From Marinobacter lipolyticus (lineage in GTDB: Bacteria > Pseudomonadota > Gammaproteobacteria > Pseudomonadales > Oleiphilaceae), in assembly GCF_018424605.1 (NCBI RefSeq), contig NZ_QTKT01000004.1, positions 124,001-188,000 on the forward strand: 64,000 nucleotides of DNA, written 5' to 3'. Position numbers and translations under genes: made by a program. The first letter of the stretch is position 1; each line of letters opens with the position of its first letter. Positions 17,397-26,054 of the stretch are shown here, piece after piece. The notes under the pieces were generated by a model. It had not been told where the DNA came from. It searched no databases and saw only the letters and a list, made by a program, of their open reading frames with translations.

Positions 17397-18541
17397 GAGG
17401 CCGGCTCCGCCAGCTCGACCCAATAGGTGCCGTCGAGTTCAACGGGCTGGAAACGGCGGTAAAACGTTTCCAGAGTCTGCTGCGGGTCGAGGTTCGCGAA
17501 CGCCTGTGGATGAAACCAGCGCGCCAGCGCCTGCACCGCCACCACGTTCAGCGGCGTGTTGTAGAAATGATGCCAGATGGCGAACGTGCGCTGCTGTTGA
17601 ATGGCCGTCAAGGCCCGCAATCCCGGGCGTGCGGTCGCCCTGGCCAGGGAACGGCGCGCGGCGGTCTCATCCACACCGGCTCCCAGCACCACATAGGGCT
17701 GCGCGCTGCCGCTTTCGGCGTAATGGGGAGAACCGATGGCAGTGGCCAGATAGAGGTCGGGCTGGTCGGTCAGCAGATACTCGAGATTGAGCACACCGCT
17801 GACACCGGGCACCCGGTCTGCGGCCACGTTGAGGCCGCCGGCGGCCTCAACGAACCGCCCCATCATGCCGCGGACCATGGTCTCACAACAGGTGTCGTGC
17901 AAACCCACGCGGCTGTGCAGGAACACCCCCGGCCACTGGCTGCGGGGAATGCCGGAAACAACTTCCGTAACTTTTGCCAGCTCGGCGCGGTAAAAGGCAT
18001 TGAACGCCTCGGCCTGCTCGGTACGACCCAGCACCTCGCCCAGCAATGCCATGCTCCTGGGCGTGTTCGTCAGCGGGTCCTGGCGGAAATCGATGAAGAC
18101 CACGGCAATACCGGCACGCTCCAGGCTGTCGATCAGTTCGCGGTTACGGGCCGCCGGGCCGTGACCTTCGAGGCTGAAAATCGCCAGATCGGCGCCCATC
18201 GCCACCACCGTCTCCAGACTGAAACTGTCGGCGGAGGTATGACCCACCCGTGGCACCTCAGCAATCGCCGGAAAACGCTGACGGTACTGCGCGTATCCGG
18301 AAGGGTCTGTCTGCTCGAAATCCGGGAGCATGCCCGCCAGCCGCTGCGCCACCCCATCGCCGTCCAGTATGGCCAGCGCGGGAATGTAACGACTCTCGCC
18401 GAGCACGACCCGCTCCACGTGCTCCGGAACGGTGACCGTGCGTCCGGCCAGATCGGTGATGGTTCGGCCAGCATCAGCCAGCCCGGACTGCAGCAACATC
18501 AAGCCGCCCAACAGGGCGGCCGTTATCCGTTTCATGGGCAT
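17393..18541 (-). CDS. Iron-siderophore ABC transporter, periplasmic binding protein
   Basis: A 382-residue FepB/BtuF-type binding protein with a cleavable signal peptide (KRITAALLGGLMLLQSGLADA) and the family opening GRTVTVPEHVERVVL. The mature protein contains a paired cysteine (HDTCCETM). No lipobox is seen, so it should be soluble in the periplasm. It receives the ferric siderophore from the TonB receptor and delivers it to the permease. It starts eight bases after the receptor gene with GAGG upstream. It is longer than many family members (about 300), with an extended C-terminal part. Confidence 0.9.
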   Translation of the reverse strand: MPMKRITAALLGGLMLLQSGLADAGRTITDLAGRTVTVPEHVERVVLGESRYIPALAILDGDGVAQRLAGMLPDFEQTDPSGYAQYRQRFPAIAEVPRVGHTSADSFSLETVVAMGADLAIFSLEGHGPAARNRELIDSLERAGIAVVFIDFRQDPLTNTPRSMALLGEVLGRTEQAEAFNAFYRAELAKVTEVVSGIPRSQWPGVFLHSRVGLHDTCCETMVRGMMGRFVEAAGGLNVAADRVPGVSGVLNLEYLLTDQPDLYLATAIGSPHYAESGSAQPYVVLGAGVDETAARRSLARATARPGLRALTAIQQQRTFAIWHHFYNTPLNVVAVQALARWFHPQAFANLDPQQTLETFYRRFQPVELDGTYWVELAEPAS

Positions 18542-18549
18542 CGCGGACC

Positions 18550-20523
18550 TCAGAACCGCATCGCCAGACCCAGCCGCACGTCACGGCCCGGTTCCGGCAT
18601 GCCAACAATGCCTTCGTAGTCGGGAATGTGCTGATAGTCGGCGTTGCTGGCGTGGTCAATGTACTGCTTGTCGCCCACGTTTTTGACCGTCAGGGTCACA
18701 CGCAGATCCCGGTTGCCGGTCGGCAGCCAGTTCACAAACAGGTCGTGTACGCCGTAACCGGGCTTATCAATCTCGCCTACAGAGGTTTCCAGATCGTCAA
18801 TACCCTGTACGAACCGGCCCTGCCAGCCAAACTCCAGATTGCGGTCCCAGCGGTAGGCAAGGTCGGCAATCCAGGTATCGCCGATGGTGTTACCCAGGCC
18901 GTTGAATTCATAGACCGTGAGCGGCGCGCCGTCGATCTCGGCGTCGTTATGGTGAAAGCTCAGGCCTGCGCTGAGGCGCTGCCACTGGTAGCCGGTCGTG
19001 ATCAGGTAGCCGTCGGACTCCAGATCGCCCACGTTCTCGTAACGAATCGGTCCAAACAGCGGATCGCCAATGGCGTTGTCGATGCGCGAGCGGTAGACCT
19101 CACCACCCAACGTGAAGTTCTGATAGGTGTAATCGAAACCGATCTCGGTGTTTCGGGCTTCTTCCGCCTCCAGGTCCGGATCGTTGCTGGAGCCTTCCAG
19201 CTTGAACGCGTCGTGGGTGGTCGGGCCGCGGAAGGCTTCGGCGTAGCCGGCCCTGAGGACCAGGCCGTCCACGGCCTCCCAGCTGACGCTGGCATTGGGG
19301 CTGACGCCCTCTTCTTCAAAGCGCTGGTCGCTGTTGTCGTCCAGCTGGTAGCGGTCATAGCGCACGCCGGCACTGAGCAGCAGGTTGCGGGTCAGGTCCC
19401 AGTCGTTCTGCAGGTATACGCCGGTCACATCCGCAGTTTCTTCTTCGGCGCGACGGTCATCGGCATAACCCGCGTTGACCTTGTCTTCCCGGTAATCCAC
19501 CCCGTAGATCAGCGTCAGGTCGCCGACGTAACTGGTGTTGTGGACATCGCCACCCACGCTGCGGGCAAAACCGAAATAACGCCCCCAGCGGTCTTCCACG
19601 TTCTGTTCGATGTCGTTTTCACTGTGATACACCGTGGCGTCCAGATTCAGCAGGGGCACGCCGGAAGGCCGGAAGCCATAGTTCAGGGTGGTGGTATCGC
19701 GGCGGCCGTCGAGGTCGTAAAGCGAATTGAACCCACTGACCACCCACTGCGGGCGCTGGGGACGCTCACCTTCATCGGTGCGCACTTCGTGGCTGAGTTT
19801 GAGGGTCTGATCACCCGGTAACTGCCCCACCAGCTTGGCAAAGCCCAGTTGCTGGCGGGCGTCGGTGCCGGCAATCTCATTACCGTCACCGTCCTCAAAC
19901 CGCTCGTGGTCACTCTGGCTAACCGAAACCAACGTGGTCCAACGATCGCTCAGGCGGCCAAACAGCGTCGAATTGACCTTATAGCCATCACTGTTGCTGA
20001 ACGTACCGAACCGAACCAGTGCACCGACCTGCTCACCGGGGCGCAGCAGATCTTCGGGGTCCTTGGTGACGAAGCGGATGGCACCGCCCAACGCTCCGGG
20101 GCCGGAAGTGGCGCGTCCGGCACCGGTTTGCACCTCCACCTGCTTGAGCAGCTCGGGCTCGATGGCAAGACGTCCGGTGTGATGGAACAGGCTGCCACCC
20201 TGGCCGGCGCCGTCGATGGAAACGTTCAGCAGGGTATCTTCAAAACCGCGAACATAGACTTTCTGGGCGATGCCAAGAGAGCCGCCCACCGCAACCTCCG
20301 GTTGACCCGCGAACACGTCCTCGAGGTCATCCGCCTGATAGTTTTCCAGGGTCTCGGCGGTAACCCGCGCGTCGGTTCCGGCGGTTTCACGCTCTGCGGT
20401 CACCTGAATCGGTTCCAGTGATCGGGTCTCTTCCTGGGCCATGGCCAGCGGGCTGGCTGTGACCGCCGCCATGGCGACAAACAGGGCACTGCGGGGGATG
20501 TGGTGATGAGTCTTTGTAGTCAC
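18550..20523 (-). CDS. TonB-dependent ferric siderophore receptor
   Basis: Outer-membrane receptor of 657 residues: signal peptide ending SPLAMAQ, a TonB-box-like EPIQVTAE, an N-terminal plug (DVFAGQPEVAVGG, KVYVRGFED) and a 22-strand barrel ending in a terminal Phe (LGLAMRF). It should import ferric petrobactin, from its place in the locus. The GTG start at 20523 has GGAGC upstream. Two Fur-like sites precede it. It leads the run receptor, binding protein, permease, ATPase, DUF2218. Specificity is inferred; close homologues take other catecholates or haem. Confidence 0.92.
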   Translation of the reverse strand: MTTKTHHHIPRSALFVAMAAVTASPLAMAQEETRSLEPIQVTAERETAGTDARVTAETLENYQADDLEDVFAGQPEVAVGGSLGIAQKVYVRGFEDTLLNVSIDGAGQGGSLFHHTGRLAIEPELLKQVEVQTGAGRATSGPGALGGAIRFVTKDPEDLLRPGEQVGALVRFGTFSNSDGYKVNSTLFGRLSDRWTTLVSVSQSDHERFEDGDGNEIAGTDARQQLGFAKLVGQLPGDQTLKLSHEVRTDEGERPQRPQWVVSGFNSLYDLDGRRDTTTLNYGFRPSGVPLLNLDATVYHSENDIEQNVEDRWGRYFGFARSVGGDVHNTSYVGDLTLIYGVDYREDKVNAGYADDRRAEEETADVTGVYLQNDWDLTRNLLLSAGVRYDRYQLDDNSDQRFEEEGVSPNASVSWEAVDGLVLRAGYAEAFRGPTTHDAFKLEGSSNDPDLEAEEARNTEIGFDYTYQNFTLGGEVYRSRIDNAIGDPLFGPIRYENVGDLESDGYLITTGYQWQRLSAGLSFHHNDAEIDGAPLTVYEFNGLGNTIGDTWIADLAYRWDRNLEFGWQGRFVQGIDDLETSVGEIDKPGYGVHDLFVNWLPTGNRDLRVTLTVKNVGDKQYIDHASNADYQHIPDYEGIVGMPEPGRDVRLGLAMRF

Positions 20524-20542
20524 GTGCGCTCCAGAATTTACT

Positions 20543-20580
20543 GCAAATGATTCCTATTTGGCGCACATTCTCATTTAGCA
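20543..20580 (-). promoter_or_regulatory. Two Fur-like boxes upstream of the TonB receptor gene
   Basis: Read on the minus strand, GCTAAATGAGAATGT (about 20565-20579) and CAAATAGGAATCATTTGC (20543-20560) both resemble Fur sites. The first overlaps a weak sigma-70 promoter, TTCACT - 17 bases - GAGAAT. Both lie in the 101-base gap between the histidine kinase stop and the receptor start. Iron-dependent repression is expected. Confidence 0.65.
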
Positions 20581-20624
20581 CATGAACAAAGTGAAATACT
20601 TTTACATTTGTTACACGCTCGCAT

Positions 20625-21974
20625 TCAGGCAGCCCGGCACCGGGGTACCCAAAGCGCCAGGCGCAACCCGCCCGCGACTAGATTCTCGGCGTGCAGCCGG
20701 CCACCTGCGGCGCTCACCTGGCGCCTGGCCAGTGCCAGGCCAAGACCGTGCCCGGCGGGCTGCCGCGCCTGAGCGTCAGCACTGCGAAAGAACGGCTGGA
20801 AGATCCGATCCAGATGGCATTCGGGAACACCGGGCCCATCGTCATCAATGTGCAGGCGATAGCCATCGGCCTCGCTGCTCACCGTTACCACCACCCGACC
20901 ACCCGGGGCGGTGTAGTTACAGGCGTTGCGCAGGATATTCTCGAGCGCCTGTGACAGCGCCCGGTGACTGCTGTCGGTCACCGGGGCGCAGTCGGGCAGC
21001 TGGGTGCGGAGTTCGTGATCAGGGTATTCGTACCGGATGTCCTCGAGGATGCTGTCGAGCAGATCGATCAGGTCCAGGCTGTCGTCGTGCAGGCCTGGCT
21101 GTTCGTTTTCCAGCCAGGCCAGAGTCAGCGTATCCTCCACCAGACTGCGCATGGCGTCGCAGTCACTGCGGATGCGCGGCACGAAATGCTGGACGTCGAC
21201 CCCTTCTTCCATGCAACTAACCGCCATGTCGATCCGCGTCAGCGGGGTTCTCAGCTCATGGGACAGCTCGGCAATCAGCCGGCGCTGGGTCAGGATCAGC
21301 TCCCCCGTGCGTTCGGCCATCTGGTCGAAGGTCTCTGCCAGTGTCGCCAGCTCGTCGTTGCGTGCGCCCATCAGCGCGCGCACCCGCACGCCATGGTTGC
21401 CATCACTGAACTGGCGGGTAGCGGCCTCCAGCTGCCGCAGGGGCGCCATCACATGGCGGTAGATCACCACGCACAGCAACACCAGCACCGCCAGCGGCAG
21501 CGCCACTTTCAGCATCAGTTTGGCCCCCGGCAGATAGGCCCCGGGCCGCATACGTTGAGGAAGGGTGACGAGGAAATGGGTATGACCGTCCGCAAAGGTC
21601 ATATCCATGATCGGGTTCTCTTCGAAATAGAGGTGGATTTTCCACTCGACGTTGCGCCCAAGCCTGAACCCGCGCTGAAACTGATCGGACAACGAAGACC
21701 CCGCCAACGGGCGGACATCGGATCGGACCACGGCGGCCCAGGTATCCTCCTGCTGCTGCAGTGATTGGAGCCAGCCCTCCAGCGCCGCCTCGTCACCCGA
21801 GCGATACAGCTGTTCGGCCTTGTGCCCCCAGGCTTTGAGGGTTTGCTGATGGGGTTCGGCGATGAAACTCATTTGCTGCTCGGTCTCGGTGCCGAGAAAC
21901 GAAATGGTCCAGAACAGCATCAGCGTGCCGAGCGCAAGCGTGCCACAGAGCTTCCAGAACAGCCGCAGATTCAC
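20625..21974 (-). CDS. Two-component sensor histidine kinase
   Basis: A 449-residue inner-membrane kinase: an N-terminal transmembrane segment (residues 8-28), a periplasmic domain of about 130 residues, a second membrane segment near 176-196 followed by HAMP, the phosphoacceptor His in AELSHELRTPLTRI, N-box ENILRNACNY, and ATP-lid motifs DDGPGVPE and GHGLGLALAR. It partners the upstream response regulator (four-base overlap). The setting next to a siderophore receptor recalls the PfeRS/PirRS systems of Pseudomonas, so it may sense the siderophore in the periplasm. That signal is inferred. Confidence 0.9.
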   Translation of the reverse strand: MNLRLFWKLCGTLALGTLMLFWTISFLGTETEQQMSFIAEPHQQTLKAWGHKAEQLYRSGDEAALEGWLQSLQQQEDTWAAVVRSDVRPLAGSSLSDQFQRGFRLGRNVEWKIHLYFEENPIMDMTFADGHTHFLVTLPQRMRPGAYLPGAKLMLKVALPLAVLVLLCVVIYRHVMAPLRQLEAATRQFSDGNHGVRVRALMGARNDELATLAETFDQMAERTGELILTQRRLIAELSHELRTPLTRIDMAVSCMEEGVDVQHFVPRIRSDCDAMRSLVEDTLTLAWLENEQPGLHDDSLDLIDLLDSILEDIRYEYPDHELRTQLPDCAPVTDSSHRALSQALENILRNACNYTAPGGRVVVTVSSEADGYRLHIDDDGPGVPECHLDRIFQPFFRSADAQARQPAGHGLGLALARRQVSAAGGRLHAENLVAGGLRLALWVPRCRAA

Positions 21975-22675
21975 AGGAAGCAGTACCCCTTGCCGTGAAC
22001 CGTCTGCAGTCGGTCAGGGGCCATGCCGGCCTCCACCAGCTTGCGGCGCACGCGGCTCAGGTGCATGTCCAGACTGCGGTCATAACGACTGAACTCACGC
22101 TCGAGCACCACCTGATACAGATAGGGCTTGCTCAGCACTTCGCCCTGCTGCCGCGCGAGAATCCACAGCAGGCGGAACTGGATCTGGGTCAGCGTGACCG
22201 GCGTGCCGGCAAATGCCACTGTCACCCCCGGCCGCTCCATAGCGAGTTCACCCACCTGGAGCCGGTCGGGGTCGACCCGCTGATCGTTGGCACCCCGGGT
22301 ACGCCGCAACAACGCTTCAATGCGCAGCACCAGCTCGGTGAAATTGAACGGTTTGGGCAGGTAATCGTCGGCGCCACCACGGTAACCGCGAATCCGCTCT
22401 TCCTCGGCGCCGCAGGCGGTGAGCATCATCACCGGCGTCTGATGGGTCTTGCGGAGCCGCGACAGCAGCTCAAAGCCGTTGAGCCGGGGCAGCAGCACGT
22501 CCAGCAGGATCAGATCGAAGCGCTGCCCAAGCGCTGACATCAGCCCGCCTTCACCCTCAAAGCACGGAAAAGTCTGATAGCCCTGGGCTTCGAGCAGCCC
22601 AGTGATCTGTCCGTTCAGTGTGCGGTCGTCTTCAATGACCAGTATCCGCGGAGTGTTTTGTTCTGGGGTTGCCAT
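21971..22675 (-). CDS. OmpR-family response regulator
   Basis: A 234-residue regulator with an N-terminal receiver domain (acidic pair VIEDD, phosphoacceptor Asp in LILLDVLLP, Thr in MMLTACG, Lys in YLPKPF) and a C-terminal winged-helix DNA-binding domain (SLDMHLSRVRRKL, TVHGKGYCFL). It likely activates the receptor/importer genes downstream when the kinase senses its signal. It is the first gene of its operon, has a Fur-controlled promoter immediately upstream, and its stop overlaps the kinase start. Confidence 0.93.
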   Translation of the reverse strand: MATPEQNTPRILVIEDDRTLNGQITGLLEAQGYQTFPCFEGEGGLMSALGQRFDLILLDVLLPRLNGFELLSRLRKTHQTPVMMLTACGAEEERIRGYRGGADDYLPKPFNFTELVLRIEALLRRTRGANDQRVDPDRLQVGELAMERPGVTVAFAGTPVTLTQIQFRLLWILARQQGEVLSKPYLYQVVLEREFSRYDRSLDMHLSRVRRKLVEAGMAPDRLQTVHGKGYCFL

Positions 22676-22695
22676 GCCAGCGTCCGAGCCCGACT

Positions 22696-22739
22696 CATAT
22701 GATAAACATTATCATATGCGAGCAAGTTTCATCTGGCAA
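22696..22739 (-). promoter_or_regulatory. Fur-controlled promoter of the two-component system
   Basis: On the minus strand TTGCCA (22734-22739), a 17-base spacer and TATGAT (22711-22716) form a good sigma-70 promoter. The -10 lies inside a perfect 23-base palindrome at 22696-22718, CATATGATA-AACAT-TATCATATG. Its core TGATAAACATTATCA differs from the 7-1-7 Fur consensus by one base. The palindrome ends 20 bases before the regulator start. Confidence 0.8.
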
Positions 22740-22746
22740 CTCTGCA

Positions 22747-23379
22747 TCAACCCTCGGGTTCCGCCAGCGCCTCCTGCAGCAGTTCCAGAAGGTGGGCGGG
22801 CAGGCTGGTGGCCAACGTCAACGCCGCTTCGTGCCCCCGAGGCGACATCTTGCCCCAGGTCCGACGGACGATACGCAGCCACTTCTCCCGGTCGTAGTCC
22901 GCTTTCTCTTCGTAGAAATCCGCGAAATATCGCTCAAGGAACACCATGCAGGCGACATCCTCGAGCAGCTGGGTGTCGTCATCCTGCCGGAGCTGCCGCT
23001 TGGTCAGAATGATTTCCACCCGCTCGCATTCCTGTTCGGGGTATCCGCACTCCGCCATAATCTGCGCCGCACGCTGGCCATGCATCCGACCACAGGCCTG
23101 CCGCCATTGGTAATAGGCTTTGCGGCCTTCCGGGAACTCAGTACGGGGCATCGTCCAGCGCTCAATGTGCTGGGCGCGACAGGCGATCTGCATGCGCTCG
23201 GAAGGTTGCGGCTCGAGGGCGAACAGCCAGCGGGTCATATGCTCACTGTAGGCAAGCTCCTTCGGCAGCCACTCGTCCCCGACCCGCTCCTGATGGGGGT
23301 CGGCGGCGTTGGCGCGATCGATGGCGGCGAGGGCACAGGTCAAGCTGGCCGACGGCGTGGTTGTCGTGGTCATGCTCAT
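22747..23379 (-). CDS. DUF4202 family protein
   Basis: A 210-residue soluble protein of the DUF4202 family. Visible features: an N-terminal Ser/Thr-rich tail, conserved His/Tyr-rich segments (AYSEHMTRWLF, RAQHIERWTMPR) and an acidic region EDVACMVFLERYFADF. The pattern of His and Asp residues resembles HD-like or ferritin-like helical folds, but I cannot assign a catalytic role. Its start overlaps the stop of the glutathione S-transferase gene (ATGA), so the pair is co-translated. It is the downstream member. No function is established. Confidence 0.7.
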   Translation of the reverse strand: MSMTTTTTPSASLTCALAAIDRANAADPHQERVGDEWLPKELAYSEHMTRWLFALEPQPSERMQIACRAQHIERWTMPRTEFPEGRKAYYQWRQACGRMHGQRAAQIMAECGYPEQECERVEIILTKRQLRQDDDTQLLEDVACMVFLERYFADFYEEKADYDREKWLRIVRRTWGKMSPRGHEAALTLATSLPAHLLELLQEALAEPEG

Positions 23380-23993
23380 ACCTGCGCGGACGGCCGGGCT
23401 TTGATGCGGTCAAACCATGCCCGGAGGTGGGTTTGCTCTGGCTTGATGCGAATGTTGACAACGCGGGCGAATGCCACGGTGGTGAAGGCGTTGATATCGG
23501 CCGCGGTAAACCGGTCGCAGCAGATGTATTCCTTACCTTCCAGCTGCTTGTCGAGGAAATGCATGAATTTCTCAACGCCCACGCCGCATTCTTCTCCCCA
23601 TTCCCTGATCGGGTTCATGCGATCCTTGAAATAACCGCTGGTGTGCTGGAAACACATCCCGGTAGGCATGAAGAAATACAGTTCGATCCAGCGCAGCCAC
23701 TGTTCGATCAGTGTTTTTTCCAGCGCAGTTTCCCCCAGCAGTTTCGGGGCATCCGGATAACTCTCTTCGAAAAAACGGCAGATCGCCATGGTTTCCGCCA
23801 CCGGGGTGCCATCATCCAGTTCCATCACCGGAACCTTTTTCATCGGGTTTCTGGCCACGAATTCCGGCGTCAGGTTCTCGCCCTTTTCAATATCAATCTC
23901 CACAAACTCGGCTTTGTCCAGCAAGCCCTTTTCGGCCATGAACATGCGGACCCGGCGCGGATTCGGGGCGGTTCTGGTTTCAAAAATTTTCAT
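23376..23993 (-). CDS. Glutathione S-transferase family protein
   Basis: A 205-residue GST with an N-terminal thioredoxin-like domain (RNPMKKVPVMELDDGTPVAETMAI, with the cis-Pro in KVPV and the Glu-Thr/Ser glutathione contacts) and a helical C-terminal domain (RFTAADINAFTTV). No clear Ser or Cys catalytic residue is evident at the N-terminus (ETRTAPNPRRVRM), so specificity is unknown. It is coupled to DUF4202 downstream. Detoxification of electrophiles is the general family role. Confidence 0.88.
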   Translation of the reverse strand: MKIFETRTAPNPRRVRMFMAEKGLLDKAEFVEIDIEKGENLTPEFVARNPMKKVPVMELDDGTPVAETMAICRFFEESYPDAPKLLGETALEKTLIEQWLRWIELYFFMPTGMCFQHTSGYFKDRMNPIREWGEECGVGVEKFMHFLDKQLEGKEYICCDRFTAADINAFTTVAFARVVNIRIKPEQTHLRAWFDRIKARPSAQV

Positions 23994-24080
23994 TGTTTTT
24001 GACTCCCTGGCTGAGACTGATCACGTCGGAAAATTCCCCAGAGACTGACGTGAAAGGACAGTTGCGTCAAGCAACCAGTC

Positions 24081-24815
24081 TCAGCGTGCCAGCCATTGCC
24101 GCATGTGGGTGATGATCCACTGGGGATCATCCAGCGGCAGGTCGTGACCGGCGTCCGGGTGCAGGTTGAAGGTCCATTGCCAGCGCTGCTCCAGTGCCTC
24201 GCTGCAGCGCCAGTGCACGATACGGTCGCGCTTGCTGGCCAGTAGCAGCGCATCGGGCAGCGGACGGTGGCTGAGCGGGGTAAACGATACCGCCGCCCGC
24301 AGCTGCTGCAGCGCGGCGTTCATTGCGACAGGGCGCTGGCGCTGGATGCTGTACCAGTGCTTGATGGTGGCCAGCTCCGGATCGCGGTTACAGGTCAGCC
24401 TGAGGATGTCCGCCTCACGGTCAAATAGTTCCCGCCGCGTCAGCAGTTTTACGATTCGCGCCCAGGCGCCCGGCCGCATCCGCTGCCAGAACGGACTGAA
24501 GCCCGAACTGGTGTTGATCAGTACCAGGGCCTGAATCTCCCCTTCCGCCGCATGCTGCGCCCAATCCAGCGCGACCATTCCGCCCATCGACAGGGCGAGG
24601 ATGCCGTAGGGGCCGGGAATGTGACTGATCTGCCGCTGCACCTTCTCGCGAATGCCGGTGATGGTGTTGGGGCACGGATCGCGAAAATGCACGCCCGTGC
24701 CCGGCAGATCGACCGGATGAAAATGGTGCTCGGGGAACGCCGCTTCCAGCTGTTCCCGGAATTCGCCCCAATGGGCCTGTTCCCGAGTCAGGCCCCGCAG
24801 AAGTATCCAGTGCAT
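24081..24815 (-). CDS. Alpha/beta hydrolase
   Basis: A 244-residue alpha/beta hydrolase. The nucleophile elbow is ALSMGGMVAL (Ser near residue 82), the acid is in LLASKRDRIV and the His in HPDAGHDLPLDD. The chosen ATG at 24815 (MHWILLRGLTREQ) is two bases after the M14 peptidase stop; the frame is open further upstream only within that gene. Size and motifs resemble BioH- or lipase-like small hydrolases. The coupling to an M14 carboxypeptidase-like protein suggests a joint role on an amide- or ester-linked substrate, which is inference. Confidence 0.85.
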   Translation of the reverse strand: MHWILLRGLTREQAHWGEFREQLEAAFPEHHFHPVDLPGTGVHFRDPCPNTITGIREKVQRQISHIPGPYGILALSMGGMVALDWAQHAAEGEIQALVLINTSSGFSPFWQRMRPGAWARIVKLLTRRELFDREADILRLTCNRDPELATIKHWYSIQRQRPVAMNAALQQLRAAVSFTPLSHRPLPDALLLASKRDRIVHWRCSEALEQRWQWTFNLHPDAGHDLPLDDPQWIITHMRQWLAR

Positions 24816-24817
24816 GG

Positions 24818-25918
24818 TTATTGGTTGTCCCTGTACCAGTGCATGATGGCCGCTTCTCTGAGCATGGACTCCTCGGCGCCTTCCGGCAACCAGTTGCAAT
24901 AACTGGCGGTGGCGTTGAGCAGGAAGTCCATGAACGCCAGATGGCTTCTCAGCACGCGCCGGTGGCGGTGCGGCGCCAGCGGGTTGAACAGGCCGTCGAG
25001 ACGGAACAGCTGCCGCGGCCGCTTACGCACCCAGCGCCAGGAGCCCATCTCCAGGGTCAGGGGGATGAAGGTACCGGCGCTGTCGCGATTCACCCGCTTG
25101 TAGAAATAATCCCACAGATCACCGTGCGTCAGATAATGGCGGGACTGGGGCTCGAACCGGTAATTGTGCTCGGGCCAGGCCTGTTCCCAGATCAGCTTCA
25201 GCGCCATCACCGAGGCAATACGCCGCATTGGGCGGCGGCGATACGCGTAGGGAAACCAGATCTGATCCTGCCAGCCAAAGCCGGAATGACAATCCAGGGC
25301 CACACTGAAGGGGCGGCCGGGCAACAGCGCGTTAATGACCGTCTCCAACGCCCGGTTCTCGACTTCCATAGCGGCGTCGGGATCACCGGTGTACCACGGC
25401 AGGCGGGCTGACACTCGCTGCCCGCCCAGCAGGAAGGCACTGCGATCCTGGGCTTTGATGGGCGCATTGCGCATCAGGTCGACACCGTTGGGGTTGCTGC
25501 GCTGGTTCAGGTACATTCCGCCGGGGTTCAGTATCGGCAGAAAGGTGATACGCACCCGTTCAAGCAGCCGCACCAGTGAGTCGTCCCAGCTCAGCCGTGC
25601 CAGCAGGTTGCGCAGCCAGGCCATCACCACCTGGCTGCCGATGCGCTCAAGGCCATGGACACCGCCCACCAGCAGGAGGGCCGGGGCGTCGGCGGCGTCG
25701 GTGCCAAGATCCACCCGATAGATCGGCAGCGAGAGTGTGCCCATGTCGACCCGGTCCACCACCTGCGAGGTGACCTGCGCCGGCGCCTCCGCCAGTGTAC
25801 GCTCCAGCGACACCAGTTCCGGCAGGAAAGTGCGCAGCAGGTGGCGTTGCCGGCGGTCGCGGGTTGCCTGCTCGGCGGGAATGGCGGAATGCGGCGTAAG
25901 GTCTTTCAGCTCGGTCAT
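24818..25918 (-). CDS. M14 family zinc carboxypeptidase-like protein
   Basis: A 366-residue putative metallopeptidase. The zinc-binding HxxE is in LLLVGGVHGLERIG and the third ligand His in ALDCHSGFGWQ. NPGGMYLNQRSNPNGVDLMRN is the substrate-binding Asn-Arg segment typical of M14, and the late Glu in TLEMGSWRW may be catalytic. There is no signal peptide, so it is cytosolic. The start at 25918 (MTELKDLTP) has GGAG about nine bases upstream; the frame runs on to 25969 without support. It is divergent from the solute-binding lipoprotein gene and coupled to a hydrolase gene. Confidence 0.82.
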   Translation of the reverse strand: MTELKDLTPHSAIPAEQATRDRRQRHLLRTFLPELVSLERTLAEAPAQVTSQVVDRVDMGTLSLPIYRVDLGTDAADAPALLLVGGVHGLERIGSQVVMAWLRNLLARLSWDDSLVRLLERVRITFLPILNPGGMYLNQRSNPNGVDLMRNAPIKAQDRSAFLLGGQRVSARLPWYTGDPDAAMEVENRALETVINALLPGRPFSVALDCHSGFGWQDQIWFPYAYRRRPMRRIASVMALKLIWEQAWPEHNYRFEPQSRHYLTHGDLWDYFYKRVNRDSAGTFIPLTLEMGSWRWVRKRPRQLFRLDGLFNPLAPHRHRRVLRSHLAFMDFLLNATASYCNWLPEGAEESMLREAAIMHWYRDNQ

Positions 25919-26054
25919 GGTCGGCTCCGGTCGGTCGCGACCTTCCAGCGTGCCAGCCAAATGCTGCAACTATTTGACAGGTGCAATACAAAGAATGCCG
26001 AACGGCCTATGATAGACATCTGGCCGCACTCCGCGGCGATTACGGTTTGATGTC

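Noticed and set aside
18628..19821. Plus-strand frame (397 codons) opposite the TonB receptor
   Set aside because: The minus-strand receptor has signal peptide, plug and barrel features, and the antisense frame has none.
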